Below are positions 36,733-46,229 of a stretch of 64,000 nucleotides of DNA, piece after piece. Within the stretch, counting starts at the first letter, position 1. Every line of letters starts with the position of its first letter. The notes under the pieces are model-generated. The model saw only the letters and a list, made by a program, of their open reading frames with translations, made no database searches and was not told the DNA's origin. The position numbers and the translations under genes were made by a program. The stretch comes from Gammaproteobacteria bacterium (GTDB lineage Bacteria > Pseudomonadota > Gammaproteobacteria > Enterobacterales > Neiellaceae), in assembly GCA_017425245.1 (NCBI GenBank), contig JAFOOX010000051.1, forward strand, positions 35,420 through 99,419, given 5' to 3'.

Positions 36733-37138
36733 CGTGCTGATCAACAAGGCGGCAACCATTGAGCGCTGTGTGGCCCGGGCGCGCGAAGAATATGACGCCA
36801 ATCCGGCCGGTTTTGCCAACGACTACAGCCGCCAGGACGCCGCCATTCTCAACATTCAGCGCGCCTGCGAAGCGGCACTGGATATGGGCCAGCATCTGAT
36901 CCGGCGCGAGCGCCTCGGCGTGCCGCAGAGCGCCCGCGATGTCTTCACGCTGCTCGCCCAAGGCGGCTGGATCACGCCCGAGCTGGCCGCTGCGCTCAAA
37001 CGTATGGTGGGTTTTCGCAATATCGCCGTGCATGACTATCAGGCACTGCAGCTGCCGATCACGGTCAGCATCATCGAAAAACATCTGGACGAGTTTCTGC
37101 AGTACAGCGAAAACCTGCTGCGCCGCGACGCGACCTAA
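36722..37138 (+). CDS. hepT: HepT-type HEPN toxin
   Basis: 138 residues, all helical, DUF86 family. The HEPN active site RNIAVHDY (R-x4-H-x-Y) is intact; Arg/His form the RNase centre and the Tyr is the known AMPylation target of MntA. It overlaps the antitoxin gene, so the pair is translationally coupled with antitoxin first. It is the last gene of the island; the convergent glpG follows after 15 bases. Confidence 0.9.
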   Translation: MADDVLINKAATIERCVARAREEYDANPAGFANDYSRQDAAILNIQRACEAALDMGQHLIRRERLGVPQSARDVFTLLAQGGWITPELAAALKRMVGFRNIAVHDYQALQLPITVSIIEKHLDEFLQYSENLLRRDAT

Positions 37139-37153
37139 CGGACCGTTGGGGCG

Positions 37154-38014
37154 TCAACGCCGCCCCACACCATGCCACCAGCCCGCCAAGGCGAGGCCGA
37201 TCAGCAGGCCACCGAGATGAGCGCCGTTGGCCATGGCCGGGCCGATGAAGGCAACAAAGCCCCACAGCAGCCACAGCACGGCCATCGCCATCAGGGCGTC
37301 GGAAAGGCGACGGCGCAGCGCTGGTTTGATGCGGCCACGCAACCAAACATCGCCAATCACGGCATCGGAAAGGCGATAGCGCAATGCCGGGTTGATGCGC
37401 CCGCACAGCCAGACATAGCCAATCAGGGCGTAAACCACCCCCGACAGGCCACCAAAGCCGGGGCCCTGCCACCACCATTGCAGCAGGTTGGGAATCACTG
37501 CCGCCAACAGCAGCAGCTGCAGCAGCCGGGGCCAGCCCTCCCGCCGTTCGATCTCGGCCCCCAACACCCACCACCACAGCAGATTGAACAACAGGTGGAG
37601 TGGGCTGAAATGGAGCAGCACCGGGGTGAACCAGCGCCACTGAGCCCAACTGGCCATCTCTGCGCCGTCGGTGAAAAAGCGCAGCAGGTCAAAGGTCTGA
37701 GCCGGGATCAGGGTCAACAACAGGTAGGCCAGCAGGATCAGGGTGATCAGCGCGCTGGTCAGGGGCCCTCGGGGGCGCCAATGCCAGCCCGGTAAGGTTG
37801 GCAGCTCAGCGGACGCAGGCAAGGGCTCGCCCTGCTGCCAATGGCGATCCTGGACCTTGTCCATCAACTGTTGCAGGTGGTTGGCTGCCGCCTCGTCAAG
37901 CAGCACAAAGTGATCGCCATCGACCACTTCCAGCTGAACGGCATGGCCATCATGTCGCAGCCGCTCGCTCAGCTGCGTCGCTTCGGCCGCCAGCATCGGG
38001 CCGAGGCGGATCAT
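37154..38014 (-). CDS. glpG: Rhomboid intramembrane serine protease GlpG with internal duplication
   Basis: 286 residues. An N-terminal cytoplasmic domain is followed by six TM helices. The catalytic Ser is in [12 protein letters not shown] (about residue 191) and the His in [16 protein letters not shown] (about 265); the [15 protein letters not shown] helix is typical. Between TM4 and TM5 a 22-residue unit is duplicated ([18 protein letters not shown] and [18 protein letters not shown]), so the loop is longer than in relatives. The start overlaps the glpE stop (ATGA). The glpE-glpG order resembles E. coli glpEGR. Confidence 0.92.
   Translation of the reverse strand: MIRLGPMLAAEATQLSERLRHDGHAVQLEVVDGDHFVLLDEAAANHLQQLMDKVQDRHWQQGEPLPASAELPTLPGWHWRPRGPLTSALITLILLAYLLLTLIPAQTFDLLRFFTDGAEMASWAQWRWFTPVLLHFSPLHLLFNLLWWWVLGAEIERREGWPRLLQLLLLAAVIPNLLQWWWQGPGFGGLSGVVYALIGYVWLCGRINPALRYRLSDAVIGDVWLRGRIKPALRRRLSDALMAMAVLWLLWGFVAFIGPAMANGAHLGGLLIGLALAGWWHGVGRR
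37289..37420 (-). repeat. 66-bp direct duplication inside glpG
   Basis: Two adjacent copies with period 66 (for example TCGGAAAGGCGA at 37299 and 37365), about 80 percent alike, encoding two 22-residue units. The period is a multiple of three, so the frame is kept. Confidence 0.85.
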
Positions 38015-38334
38015 GGCTGGGCAATCCGCTCCGGGAACTGGCCGCGCCAGCCCTCGAAACCACCATCAATAGAGTAGACCTGCTCGTAGCCCTGACTGGC
38101 CAGATACTGAGCGGCCGGCTGACTGCTGATGCCGTGGTAACAACAGACCAGCACCGGGGTTTGATCATCGACCTCTGCGCGGAACTGGGTCAGGGTGCCA
38201 TTGGAGAGGTGACGGGCGCCGGGGATATGACCAGCGGCAAAACTGCGCTCATCACGGATATCAACCACCACAGCGGTGGGCTCACGATTCAGCAGCGCGG
38301 CAGCATCAGCAAGGGAGATTCGGCTAAAACCCAC
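38011..38334 (-). CDS. glpE: Thiosulfate sulfurtransferase GlpE
   Basis: 107 residues, a single rhodanese domain. The active-site loop is [16 protein letters not shown], with the catalytic Cys in CYHGISS as in E. coli GlpE. It transfers sulfane sulfur from thiosulfate to cyanide or thiols such as thioredoxin. It is followed by glpG with a four-base overlap. Confidence 0.93.
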   Translation of the reverse strand: MGFSRISLADAAALLNREPTAVVVDIRDERSFAAGHIPGARHLSNGTLTQFRAEVDDQTPVLVCCYHGISSQPAAQYLASQGYEQVYSIDGGFEGWRGQFPERIAQP

Positions 38335-38369
38335 GGTCTTGACCCCGGCGGTGAAACATCCCCGCCATC

Positions 38370-38555
38370 TTACCCTGGAACCGGCTGCGGCTGAACCTTG
38401 GGGCGGACGGGGGCCACAGCAACCCAGCCACGCCCCTCACACCCGGGACAGGTCAAGGGTTCTGCCGGCGGCGCCAACCCACGGCCCGGCGCACACTGCA
38501 CCAGCCACAGCAAGCCACGCCCATCGCATTCGTCACACAGCCTTCGTCCGTTCAT
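38370..38555 (-). CDS. Small DnaJ-like zinc-motif protein
   Basis: 61 residues from ATG 38555 (GGTGGGG upstream). It holds two CxxCxGxG motifs, CDECDGRG and CPGCEGRG, spaced about 24 residues apart, which could bind one zinc ion as in the DnaJ cysteine-rich domain. The tail is Pro/Val-rich. The family is not recognised. The gap to glpE is 35 bases on the same strand, so it may be co-transcribed. It could be a spurious ORF, but the paired motifs argue for a real protein. Confidence 0.55.
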   Translation of the reverse strand: MNGRRLCDECDGRGLLWLVQCAPGRGLAPPAEPLTCPGCEGRGWVAVAPVRPKVQPQPVPG

Positions 38556-38618
38556 GCCGCGCCCCACCTGATCGGTTGTGCTCAGCATTAGCCGTGCAGA
38601 CGACAGGCAGATGACAGC

Positions 38619-39272
38619 TCAACGCAGGGCGAAACGTTCGCGATAATGGCTGACCAGCCGACGGTGGGCATCACGACCGCTGGCGGTGAAATAGGGGCCG
38701 AGCAGCACCAGAATGCGCAGGATGCTCTGCACCACCGCACTCTGGCTGAGTGCCCCGCCACCCGCCTGAATCTGCTGGTAACTAAGGCTGGAGGTGACCA
38801 CCATGCGCAACAGTTCGGCCAACTCGGCCGGGCTGGTGTCACCAAACGCCAGCAGATCGCCGGCGCGCAGCGCCTCGAGGATCGCCTCCACTTTGCCTGC
38901 CAGCCGCGACTGCGCCAAGGCGTAGTGCTCGCGCAGCTGGGCATCACGGGCCAGCAGTTCGGCCAGATTGATGTAGAGAAAGCGGAAGCGCCACAGGATG
39001 TCGAACAGGTTATTGAGGTAACCCAGCATCCGCTCGGCGTTGAGCGGCCCGGCGGGCGGCGAGAAGGCCTCGTCCAGCGCCTCGCCATACTCGGCCAGCA
39101 GGCAGACCAGGATCTCCTTCTTGTTGCGGAAGTGGTAATAGAGGTTGCCAGGGCTGATACCGAGATGGGCGGCGATATGGTTGGTGGTCATCGCCCGCTC
39201 GCCATGCTGGTTGAACAGCTCCAGACTGGCTTCGACAATGCGTGCCTTGGTCCCCCCTCGCCGTGCTGCCAT
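38619..39272 (-). CDS. TetR-family transcriptional regulator
   Basis: 217 residues. The N-terminal HTH (IVEASLELFNQHGERAMTTNHIAAHLGISPGNLYYHFRNKKE, read in parts) is typical of TetR. The C-terminal part (FLYINLAELLARDAQL, LAELLRMVVTSSLSY) resembles the DUF6307/TetR C-terminal type seen beside lipid or envelope genes. The target is unknown. It is divergent from waaF, 90 bases away. Confidence 0.9.
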   Translation of the reverse strand: MAARRGGTKARIVEASLELFNQHGERAMTTNHIAAHLGISPGNLYYHFRNKKEILVCLLAEYGEALDEAFSPPAGPLNAERMLGYLNNLFDILWRFRFLYINLAELLARDAQLREHYALAQSRLAGKVEAILEALRAGDLLAFGDTSPAELAELLRMVVTSSLSYQQIQAGGGALSQSAVVQSILRILVLLGPYFTASGRDAHRRLVSHYRERFALR

Positions 39273-39362
39273 CCGCGTTACCTCTCAGGATCCAGTAAAC
39301 TCATTGTTAACGTCCGCGGCGGTTAAGGCAAAATGTCTGTTCGCTCCTTATCAGGCCCCAGC

Positions 39363-40376
39363 ATGAATGTTCTGATCCACGCCCCCGCCTGGGTGGGCGA
39401 TGCGGTAATGGCCAACAGCCTGTTGCAGCAACTGAAGATCGACCACCCCAGCGCCCGGTTGACGGTGATGGCGGCGCCGCACATCGCCCCGGTGATGCGG
39501 CGCATGGCCGAAGTGGACGAGGTGCTGGTACTGCCCTATCCGCGCGGTGGGCTGCAACTGCGCCAGCGCTGGCAGCAAGGCCGGCAGCTGCGTGAGCGCG
39601 CCTTTGATCAGGCGCTGATTCTACCGCGCACCTTCAAGACCGCCCTCATCCCCTTCTTTGCCCGCATCCCGGTGCGCATCGGCTTTGGCGGTGAACTGCG
39701 TAGCTGGCTGCTGACCGATGCCCGTCAGCGATTACCGCGCACCGTCAATGGCCAGATCGCCGATCAGACGGTGCGCCGTTACCTGTCGCTGGGGCTGGCC
39801 GATGGCCAAACCGCCGGCCTTGAGGTGCCTCAACCGCGGCTGACCATCGATGATGGCAACCGCTTCGCCCTGCTCGACCAGCTGGCTCTCTCCACCGCCA
39901 GCCCGATCATCGCCCTCGCCCCCGGCGCCGAATTCGGCCCGGCCAAGCAGTGGCCGGTGGCGCACTATGGCGAGCTGGCGCGCCAGCTGATGAATCAGGG
40001 CAAGCAGGTGTGGGTGTTCGGTTCGCCCAAGGACAAAGCGACCGGCGAGGCGATTGCCGAACAGGCACCGGGCCTCATCAACCTCTGTGGCCAGACCAAA
40101 ATGGAAGACGCCATCGATCTGCTCAGCCTGGCCGATGCCATAGTCGCTAACGACTCGGGGCTGATGCATGTGGGCGCTGCCGTTGGCATTCATGTGGTCG
40201 GGCTGTTTGGCTCTACCTCGCCCGAGTTCACCCCGCCGTTGACCGCCAATGCCACCATTTTGCGCACTGGCATCGACTGCTCGCCCTGCTTCAAGCGCGT
40301 CTGCCCCTACGGCCACACCCGCTGTCTCACCGAGCTGCCGGTCAGCTGGGTGATGGATGCCCTTACCAGCCACTGA
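39363..40376 (+). CDS. waaF: ADP-heptose:LPS heptosyltransferase II
   Basis: 337 residues of GT family 9. It adds the second heptose to the LPS inner core on the cytoplasmic face of the inner membrane. Family features: N-terminal APAWVGDAVMANSLLQQLK, ALAPGAEFGPAKQWP, ANDSGLMHVGAA and the C-terminal CSPCFKRVCPYGHTRCL. ATG 39363 gives the standard start. It opens a plus-strand LPS-core block of three genes. Confidence 0.95.
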   Translation: MNVLIHAPAWVGDAVMANSLLQQLKIDHPSARLTVMAAPHIAPVMRRMAEVDEVLVLPYPRGGLQLRQRWQQGRQLRERAFDQALILPRTFKTALIPFFARIPVRIGFGGELRSWLLTDARQRLPRTVNGQIADQTVRRYLSLGLADGQTAGLEVPQPRLTIDDGNRFALLDQLALSTASPIIALAPGAEFGPAKQWPVAHYGELARQLMNQGKQVWVFGSPKDKATGEAIAEQAPGLINLCGQTKMEDAIDLLSLADAIVANDSGLMHVGAAVGIHVVGLFGSTSPEFTPPLTANATILRTGIDCSPCFKRVCPYGHTRCLTELPVSWVMDALTSH

Positions 40377-40383
40377 GGCCACC

Positions 40384-41238
40384 ATGTTCGATCGTCTGTT
40401 CAACCGCTACCGCCCGCGCCGTCGCATCGGCCATGATCCGCTGCTACCGGTGGCCGAAGGCCAGCGCTTCGCCCCCATCACCGTGGCCCGGCTCAAGGTG
40501 ATCGCGCCGGTGGCTCAGCAGATCCTGGCCCTGCGCCAGCCCTGCAGCTTTACCACCCGCAGCGACCAGCGGCTGACCATCGTCATCCCCTTTCGCAACC
40601 GCGAGCCCCATCTGGCCCAGCTCCTGCCGCCGCTGCGGGCCATGCTGGCAGCGCAGGGGATCGATTACCGGGTGCTGGTGGTGGAGCAGGAAGAGGGCAA
40701 GCTGTTTAACCGTGGCAAGCTGCTCAATGTCGGCGCCCGTCACGCTTGGGATTGCTCCGACTACTTCATACTTCATGATGTCGATCTGATCCCGGAGCAG
40801 GCCGAGTACGGTTGCCCCAGCCAGCCACTGCGGCGGATCACTCGCATGAGCTGCAGTCATCGCGGCACCAACGAGCTGGAGGGGTCAACATTTGGCGGTA
40901 CCTGCGCCCTGACCAAAGATCAACTCACCCGCATCAACGGCCTCTCCAACCACTATTGGGGCTGGGGCAAAGAAGACGACGACCTGCTGCTGCGCTGCTT
41001 GCTCAAGGGGCTGGTGCCCCATGAGGATCGCCTGGGCACCTTCGCCGATCTCGACACTCCGGTGGCCGAGGTGGCGGTGCGCACCGCGGTGGTCCAAAAA
41101 GGCAGCAACCGCCAGCTCAAGAACCAGGTGTTCCGGCTGCAGTTTGACCCCCACGCCAACGGCTTGGCCGAGGTCGACTACCAACTGCTGGCGGAACAGC
41201 GCGACGGCGATCTGTGGCGGATCAAGGTGGATATATGA
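40384..41238 (+). CDS. GT7-family glycosyltransferase (beta-1,4-galactosyltransferase-like)
   Basis: 284 residues. It has the fold signature of animal beta4GalT: an N-terminal segment LTIVIPFRNREPHL, the metal-binding FILHDVDLIPE (DVD in place of DxD) and the C-terminal block STFGGTCALTKDQL then NHYWGWGKEDDDLLLR. The WGWGxEDDD motif is diagnostic of Glyco_transf_7C. It probably transfers a hexose or N-acetylhexosamine onto LPS core or a surface glycan. It lies seven bases after waaF and overlaps the next gene, so it belongs to the core operon. Confidence 0.85.
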   Translation: MFDRLFNRYRPRRRIGHDPLLPVAEGQRFAPITVARLKVIAPVAQQILALRQPCSFTTRSDQRLTIVIPFRNREPHLAQLLPPLRAMLAAQGIDYRVLVVEQEEGKLFNRGKLLNVGARHAWDCSDYFILHDVDLIPEQAEYGCPSQPLRRITRMSCSHRGTNELEGSTFGGTCALTKDQLTRINGLSNHYWGWGKEDDDLLLRCLLKGLVPHEDRLGTFADLDTPVAEVAVRTAVVQKGSNRQLKNQVFRLQFDPHANGLAEVDYQLLAEQRDGDLWRIKVDI

Positions 41239-42017
41239 GTAGCAACTCGACCACTCGCCCCAAACTGACGGTGGTGGTAATGACCAGAAATGCCGCCCAC
41301 CTGATCGCCGATTGTCTGACCAGTGCCGCCTTTGCCGATGAGATGCTGGTGCTCGATTCCGGCTCCACCGATGGCACCATCGAGCTGGCGGAAAAACTGG
41401 GGGCACGGGTGGTGGTTGATCCGCTGTGGCGTGGCTTTGGCCCCCAGCGTCAGCACGCCCAGACGTTGGTCAGCCACGACTGGATCTTCTGGCTCGACAG
41501 CGATGAGCGGATCACCCCCGCGCTGCGGGCCAGCATCGAGCTGGCACTCACCACCAGCGCGCCCACGCAGGCTTGGCAGGTCAACCGCCTGACCGACTTT
41601 TTCGGCCGCTATATCCGCCACAGTGGCTGGTATCCAGACTGGGTAGTGCGGCTGCACCATCGCCACCACTATCGCTACAACGATGCCCCTGTGCATGAGG
41701 CCATCGAGGTGCCGCGTCAGCAGCTGTCGAGTCTCTCCGGCGAGCTGCTGCACCACACCAGCGAGCGGCTGGACGAGTACCTGAACAAATCAACCCGCTA
41801 CGCCATCACCTGGGGTGAGGCGCGGGCAGCCAAAGGCAAGCGGGTGACGGTGGCCGGTGTGGCCCTGCGGCCATTGTGGACCTTCCTGCGCAAGTATCTG
41901 CTGCAGCGTGGTTTTCTCGACGGCGGCCATGGCTTGCTGCTGGCCATCCAGAGCAGCCACTACACCTTCACCAAGTACTTCGCCCTGTGGGTGGCGCAGC
42001 AGCGCCGTCAGCGCTGA
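41235..42017 (+). CDS. LPS core glycosyltransferase, WaaE-like (GT2)
   Basis: 260 residues from ATG 41235, overlapping the previous stop (ATGA). GT2 features: LTVVVMTRNAAHLIADCL, VLDSGSTDGT and the acceptor-side metal motif WIFWLDSDERITP. SGWYPDWVVRLHHR and KSTRYAITWGEARAAKGK are typical of WaaE/KdtX enzymes, which add glucose to heptose I of the core. coaD lies a little downstream, as is common for waaE loci. Confidence 0.88.
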   Translation: MSSNSTTRPKLTVVVMTRNAAHLIADCLTSAAFADEMLVLDSGSTDGTIELAEKLGARVVVDPLWRGFGPQRQHAQTLVSHDWIFWLDSDERITPALRASIELALTTSAPTQAWQVNRLTDFFGRYIRHSGWYPDWVVRLHHRHHYRYNDAPVHEAIEVPRQQLSSLSGELLHHTSERLDEYLNKSTRYAITWGEARAAKGKRVTVAGVALRPLWTFLRKYLLQRGFLDGGHGLLLAIQSSHYTFTKYFALWVAQQRRQR

Positions 42018-42029
42018 GCCAAAACAGGC

Positions 42030-43124
42030 TCAGCGTCCGCACAGACGGTTGAAATAGGCAAAGGTCTGCTCGCCCGCCTGTCGGGCGGTGAACTGGCTGA
42101 ACAGATGGTGGCGGGCCGCCGCCCCCATCTGTCGGCAGCGCTGCTCATCAATCATCAGTGTGGCCAGCGCTGTTGCCAGCGCCGGCACATCGCCAGCAGC
42201 CACCACGGCGCCGGTTATACCATCGACCACCAGCTCCTGCGAACCACCACTGGTGGTCACCACCACCGGCAGCCCCAGCGCCATCGCCTCGATCACCGTT
42301 TTCGGCAGCCCTTCGCGCTTGATGGTGGGCAGCACACCGATACGACAGGCGGCGACCAGATTGAGCACATCCTTGCGAAAGCCGGCGACGTGAATGCGCC
42401 CCGCCGCCGGCCCGGCGTTGATCAGGGAACGAAACTCGGGGCTGTCCATGCCACCACCGACCAGCAGCAGCTGCCAGCCGTTATCAGGCAGGCGATGGAA
42501 GGCCTCGAGCAACACTGGCACCCCTTTGCGCGGCCGGGCGTTGGCGACACAGACCACCACCGGCGCCCCCGCCGGCACCCCCAGCGTGGTCAGATCGGCT
42601 GGCTCGATGCCCGCGTACCATTCGGGTTCATGGCCCTTGTAAACGGTGACGATGCGCTCGGCGGGCAGAGACGACTGCGGCCGCAGATCATCGCGTACCG
42701 CATTGGCCACGCAGATAATGCCATCCACCCGTGGGTGAAGATGGGTGAGGTAGCAGGCCGGGTCCCAGCGGCTGATGTTGCCGGTCTGGCCGCGATAGGT
42801 GACCACTTTCACCGGCAGGCCGATGGCCGCCCACACCGTCGAGGCAATCGCCTTGTTGTTGAAGCAGTAGACCACGTCAAAAGCGCCGGCCTTGAGCTCG
42901 GCGCGGATGCGGCGAATGGCGCTCAGGCTGAATTTTCTGGCCGGGTGATAATCGATGAGGCCAAGGCCAGCGTCGCGGAAGCGGGCGGCGTAGTCGGCGT
43001 CACCCTGAGTCATCACCGTCACCTCGGCCCCGGCGCGGGCCAGGGCGATCAGCATCTCCCCTTCTGGGCGGACGCTGTTCCAGGTGTCTTTATAGGAGCT
43101 GATGGCCAGAACCTTGGGCGCCAT
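42030..43124 (-). CDS. GT4-family glycosyltransferase
   Basis: 364 residues with a GT-B fold. The C-terminal donor domain shows CVANARPRKGVPVLLEAF and the E-x7-E motif EGLPKTVIE (as EGLPKTVIEAMALG). The N-terminal half has the acceptor domain (VLAISSYKDTWNSVRPEGEML). It likely builds LPS core or O-polysaccharide; the linkage is unknown. It is divergent from the next GT4 gene and convergent with the waaE-like gene. Confidence 0.88.
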   Translation of the reverse strand: MAPKVLAISSYKDTWNSVRPEGEMLIALARAGAEVTVMTQGDADYAARFRDAGLGLIDYHPARKFSLSAIRRIRAELKAGAFDVVYCFNNKAIASTVWAAIGLPVKVVTYRGQTGNISRWDPACYLTHLHPRVDGIICVANAVRDDLRPQSSLPAERIVTVYKGHEPEWYAGIEPADLTTLGVPAGAPVVVCVANARPRKGVPVLLEAFHRLPDNGWQLLLVGGGMDSPEFRSLINAGPAAGRIHVAGFRKDVLNLVAACRIGVLPTIKREGLPKTVIEAMALGLPVVVTTSGGSQELVVDGITGAVVAAGDVPALATALATLMIDEQRCRQMGAAARHHLFSQFTARQAGEQTFAYFNRLCGR

Positions 43125-43149
43125 GCGGGGGAGATCCTGTAGCTGTGGC

Positions 43150-43155
43150 TATAAT
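43150..43155 (+). promoter_or_regulatory. -10 element before the second GT4 gene
   Basis: A perfect TATAAT in GGCTATAATCGGC, 28 bases before the start codon at 43183; no convincing -35. Confidence 0.35.
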
Positions 43156-43182
43156 CGGCGCCGGCGACACAAGGGAGGCACC

Positions 43183-44208
43183 ATGCGCATCTGTCACGTC
43201 AATCTGGCCCGCGGCTTTTCCGGCGGTGAGCAGCAGACCCTCAACCTGCTGCTCGGCTTGGCCGAACAGGGGATAGAGCAGCGGCTGGTATGTTACCGGG
43301 GGGGTGAACTGGCGTCACGCGCCCGCGCCGCTGGCATCCAGATCCGCGAACTGGGCCACTATCTGCGCGGCCATCGCCAGCCCGAGCCCTGTGACCTGAT
43401 CCATGCCCACTGCGGCCGCAGTGTCTACTGGGCGGCGATTGAGCATCGTTTGCGTGCCACCCCTTATGTGATCACCCGGCGGGTCGATAACCCGCTGCAC
43501 CAGACCTTCACCACCCGCTGGAGCTATCAGCACGCCGCGCGGGTGGTCTGCCTCAGCCGCGCCATCAAGGCGGTAGTCCACCAGTGTCTGGGGCCGGTGA
43601 AGACCGCCATCATCCCCTCGACCTACTCCACCTTCACTGCCGATCCGGCGCAGGTGGCCGCTATCCGCCAACGCTGGCCGGGCAAACTGCTGGTCGGTCA
43701 GGTGGGCAAGCTGCTGCACCACAAGGGCCATGACACCACGCTGGCCGCTGCGCGGGCGCTGGCCAGCAGCCATCCGCAGCTGCAGTTTCTGATCCTGGGT
43801 GATGGCCCACGACGGGCGGAGCTGACCGAGCGGACCGCCGCTCTGGCCAATGTCAGCCTGCTCGGCCACCAGCAGCAGATCGGCAACTACATCGCTGCCC
43901 TCGATCTCTTTCTCTTTCCATCGCTGAGCGAAGGGCTGGGATCGTCGATTCTGGAGGCGATGCAGGCCGGCGTGCCGGTGATCGGCAGCAATGCCGGCGG
44001 CATCCCCGATCTGATTGAGCATGGCAGCAGCGGCATTCTGGTGCCGGCCGGTGACGGCCCGGCGCTGGCCGCCGCCATCGCCCGGCTGGCCGATGATCCG
44101 CAACGCCGCCAGCAGCTGGTGGCGGCCGCCCATCAGGCGCTGGCCCAGTTCAGCCCTACCACCATGACCGACCGCTATCTGGCCCTCTATCGCCAGCTGA
44201 TTGACTGA
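43183..44208 (+). CDS. GT4-family glycosyltransferase
   Basis: 341 residues from ATG 43183, with GGGAGG seven bases upstream. GT-B fold: N-terminal CHVNLARGFSGGEQQTLNLL and C-terminal VGQVGKLLHHKGHDT with E-x7-E in EGLGSSILEAMQAG. It is related to the divergent gene at 42030 only at family level. Probably acts in LPS core or surface polysaccharide assembly, since it sits between core genes and coaD. Acceptor and sugar are unknown. Confidence 0.88.
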   Translation: MRICHVNLARGFSGGEQQTLNLLLGLAEQGIEQRLVCYRGGELASRARAAGIQIRELGHYLRGHRQPEPCDLIHAHCGRSVYWAAIEHRLRATPYVITRRVDNPLHQTFTTRWSYQHAARVVCLSRAIKAVVHQCLGPVKTAIIPSTYSTFTADPAQVAAIRQRWPGKLLVGQVGKLLHHKGHDTTLAAARALASSHPQLQFLILGDGPRRAELTERTAALANVSLLGHQQQIGNYIAALDLFLFPSLSEGLGSSILEAMQAGVPVIGSNAGGIPDLIEHGSSGILVPAGDGPALAAAIARLADDPQRRQQLVAAAHQALAQFSPTTMTDRYLALYRQLID

Positions 44209-44290
44209 CAGGCTGGCAGCCCCCCAAGGCTGGTGGCACACTAGCGCCACCGCGCCGCGCGCCGCCCTCTTGGGCGGGGCCGACCTCTAA

Positions 44291-44803
<513 letters not shown>

Positions 44804-44808
44804 GCCGC

Positions 44809-46224
44809 GTGCATTACCGTTTGCTCCCCGCTCTTCTGCTTTCTGCCGCTGGTTTTCCGGCCGCCGCTGCCCTGCAAGGGCTTAGCCCCTATCTGCCTCT
44901 GCAGCTATCGCCTGAGATCGAATGGCAAGTGGAGCGGCTGCTGGTGCTGGCAGATGAGCCAGTACTGACCCGACCGATCCGCGCGGTCACCGTGATGCGC
45001 GCCCTCGACAAGGGCTGTACCCCGGACCCCGTACTCTGTCAGCGGGTGCGCCGCTATCTCGATCGCTACATGGATGGCTTTGCTGTCACCCATGCTAGTG
45101 CCGAAGTGGCCCTGACCAAAGAGAGCGATGTCGTTGCCAGCAGTGGGCGCGGCGCCAACGAAGACAGCTATTACAACGTCAGCATCAGTGGCTACTGGCA
45201 ACCCAGCCCCTATTTCATCGCCAACGCTGGTGCCCTTGCCTACGAGGGCGATATTCAGCCGGAAGGCAGCTACGTCAGTGCCGGCATCGATGCCATGCGC
45301 CTGGATGTCGGCTACCGCCCCCACTGGCTGTCACCCATGCAGGAAAGCGCCATGTTGTGGAGCACCCAGGCGCCCACCATTCCCAGCATCACCCTGTCCA
45401 ACGATGTGCCCCTGACCAGTTGGGGCTTCAACTACGAAATGTTTGTGGGCCAGCTCAGCCATTCTGATCGCATTGCCTATCAGGGCGGCTATACCAGCGG
45501 CAAACCTTCGGTAGTGGGCATGCATCTGGGTCTGAGGCCACTGGAATGGCTGTCGCTGGGTGTCAACCGCACCATGCAGTTTGGCGGTGGTGCGCGCGGC
45601 GGTCAGTCGGCCAAAGATGTGTTCAAGGCATTCTTTGACCCCTCCGGCAGTGACAACACCAGCGACGAACTGAGCAGCGATGAGGAGTTCGGCAACCAGA
45701 TCGCCTCTTTCAGCGCCCGCATGACCTTGCCGGAGCCAATACCAATGGCGGTCTATGGCGAATATGCCGGCGAAGACACCTCCGGTGGCGAAAATTGGCG
45801 CCTTGGCAACAGTGCCCTGTTGCTGGGGCTGCATTTGCCCTCGCTTCCTGGAGATATCGATCTGGTATACGAGTTCAACCAGTGGCAAAACGGCTGGTAC
45901 GTTCACCACATCTATCAGGATGGTTTTACTAATGATGGCCATGTGATCGGTCATTGGTTCGGCGATGCCGGTGTGCCCAATGTCCCCGGCCTGGCCCACA
46001 GCGTGCGGATTAATCACGAGCTGCTTGCTGGTCAATTAGTCAGCGTTGGGCTCTCGCTGCTTGATTTCGAAGAAAACAGCACGGCTAGCTATCAACAGGG
46101 ATGGCGGCTATCTGCTCGCTACAGTCGGGGTTTTACCAGCTATCTCGGCGGAGTGGAGCTAAGCACGGGCCGCATGCCGACAAGTGACGACTTCTCGCGC
46201 CTCTCTCTTTTCGTAAGGTGGTAA
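44809..46224 (+). CDS. Capsule assembly Wzi-family outer-membrane protein
   Basis: 471 residues with a signal peptide (HYRLLPALLLSAAGFPAAAA). The mature part is a beta-barrel with an N-terminal helical region (LSPEIEWQVERLLVLADEPVLTRPIRA), as in Wzi, and ends with the aromatic FVRW expected of a BAM substrate. Wzi is a lectin that holds group 1 capsule on the cell surface. The start is GTG six bases after coaD. It is followed by a second outer-membrane protein gene. Confidence 0.88.
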   Translation: MHYRLLPALLLSAAGFPAAAALQGLSPYLPLQLSPEIEWQVERLLVLADEPVLTRPIRAVTVMRALDKGCTPDPVLCQRVRRYLDRYMDGFAVTHASAEVALTKESDVVASSGRGANEDSYYNVSISGYWQPSPYFIANAGALAYEGDIQPEGSYVSAGIDAMRLDVGYRPHWLSPMQESAMLWSTQAPTIPSITLSNDVPLTSWGFNYEMFVGQLSHSDRIAYQGGYTSGKPSVVGMHLGLRPLEWLSLGVNRTMQFGGGARGGQSAKDVFKAFFDPSGSDNTSDELSSDEEFGNQIASFSARMTLPEPIPMAVYGEYAGEDTSGGENWRLGNSALLLGLHLPSLPGDIDLVYEFNQWQNGWYVHHIYQDGFTNDGHVIGHWFGDAGVPNVPGLAHSVRINHELLAGQLVSVGLSLLDFEENSTASYQQGWRLSARYSRGFTSYLGGVELSTGRMPTSDDFSRLSLFVRW

Positions 46225-46229
46225 CAATC

